64,000 bases of DNA from Devosia pacifica (GTDB taxonomy: Bacteria > Pseudomonadota > Alphaproteobacteria > Rhizobiales > Devosiaceae): the NCBI RefSeq assembly GCF_014652635.1, contig NZ_BMZE01000002.1:103391-167390 (forward strand). The letters run 5' to 3'. Numbering within the stretch: the first letter of the stretch is position 1; every line of letters begins with the position of its first letter. The notes under the pieces are model-generated. The model did no database searches. It saw only the letters and a list, made by a program, of their open reading frames with translations, and was not told the origin of the DNA. Positions 63,827 to 64,000 of the stretch are shown here, one piece after another. A program made the translations under genes and the position numbers.

Positions 63827-64000
63827 CTAGCGCCCGCGGTTGCCGTTGCCGTCACCATTGCCGGAGTTCCCACCGCCATTGCCGTTGCCGCCGCCGTTAC
63901 CGGAGTTGCCGCCGCCATTGCCGTTGCCGCCGCCATTGCCGGAGTTTCCACCGCCATTGCCGTTGCCGCCGCCATTGCCGGAGTTCCCACCGCCATTGCC
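63827..64000 (-). CDS. C-terminal end of a Gly/Asn-rich repeat protein (5' part outside window)
   Basis: On the minus strand, a frame open to the window edge ends at TAG 63829-63827 and reads GNGGGNSGNGGGN-type units, ending GNGDGNGNRGR. Stop to the CHASE2-EAL start is 32 bases on the same strand, so an operon is likely. CHASE2 genes often sit next to genes for FecR-domain or surface proteins; which this is cannot be told from the tail. Alternative frames over the same bases give Ala/Thr/Met repeats and are less likely. Confidence 0.6.
   Translation of the reverse strand, partial: GNGGGNSGNGGGNGNGGGNSGNGGGNGNGGGNSGNGGGNGNGGGNSGNGDGNGNRGR
63861..64000. repeat. 39-bp tandem repeat, at least 3.6 copies
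   Basis: CCGGAGTT recurs at 63861, 63900, 63939 and 63978, exactly 39 bases apart; each unit encodes 13 residues of Gly, Asn and Ser on the minus strand. Copies differ by a few synonymous bases. The array runs past the window. Confidence 0.9.

Noticed and set aside
63679..63996. 105-codon minus-strand frame with Ala/Thr/Met repeats
   Set aside because: It reads the 39-bp repeat in another frame, runs into the CHASE2-EAL gene start and has no ribosome-binding site; the Gly/Asn frame ends cleanly 32 bases before that gene.
63861..64000. Possible CRISPR array
   Set aside because: The 39-bp units are contiguous with no unique spacers and keep a reading frame.

Overview
The window reads as a chromosomal segment of a high-G+C alphaproteobacterium, most likely of the order Hyphomicrobiales (Rhizobiales). 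The evidence is gene content and order. The run cmk-rpsA / sppA-ihfB-lapA-like-trpF-trpB-trpA-accD-folC-trxA-addA-addB-nucleotidyltransferase, the FYDLN-acid (TIGR02300) protein, an Irr-type MbfA gene with ICE-like boxes, a CtrA box before a cell-wall hydrolase and a betI-betC-betB-betA operon with divergent choXWV are all typical of that group. No phage, insertion sequence, CRISPR array, rRNA operon or origin was seen. The only RNA gene found is one tRNA-Ala(GGC).

Layout. 1-7.5 kb: end of a 2-hydroxyacid dehydrogenase gene, an SH3-domain exported protein, a FhuF-like ferric reductase divergent from a YtrA-type GntR regulator with its ABC exporter, pncB, then a methyltransferase fused to a DUF4214-like segment beside a lower-G+C DUF4214-like gene. 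7.5-28 kb: housekeeping core (tRNA-Ala, FYDLN-acid protein, cmk, rpsA, sppA, ihfB, tryptophan genes, accD, folC, trxA, addAB, MurU-like enzyme, FKBP isomerase, three GNAT genes). 28-36.7 kb: envelope and translation genes (MscS-type channel, HAD phosphatase, cell-wall hydrolase, glutathione peroxidase, lepA, extensin-like putative metallopeptidase). 36.7-46.8 kb: LysR regulator, iron exporter mbfA, a possible DUF2306-GMC oxidoreductase-PaiB unit divergent from a membrane-anchored LytTR regulator, a flavoprotein disulfide reductase and a GH15 glucan/trehalose hydrolase. 46.8-55 kb: a complete choline module. ChoXWV imports choline; BetC frees choline from choline-O-sulfate; BetA and BetB oxidise choline to glycine betaine. 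BetI probably controls both arms through a perfect palindrome in the shared promoter. 55-61 kb: a BrnA-like small protein, an unlisted 45-residue protein, a ThuA-like protein, a ROK regulator without the usual zinc cysteines, and a sugar ABC importer lacking its ATPase. 61-64 kb: a small hypothetical protein, a CHASE2-GGDEF(degenerate)-EAL phosphodiesterase and the end of a Gly/Asn-rich repeat protein gene that runs off the window.

The most useful regulatory readings are two ICE-like boxes 21 bp apart before mbfA (Irr), the BetI palindrome at the choX/betI junction, a full CtrA box before the cell-wall hydrolase, and a 22-bp near-palindrome over the promoter of the YtrA-type regulator. I did not find a clearly new multi-gene system. 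The best candidates for undescribed biology are the DUF4214 pair, the LytTR/DUF2306/GMC/PaiB cluster and the Gly/Asn-repeat gene beside the CHASE2-EAL enzyme.
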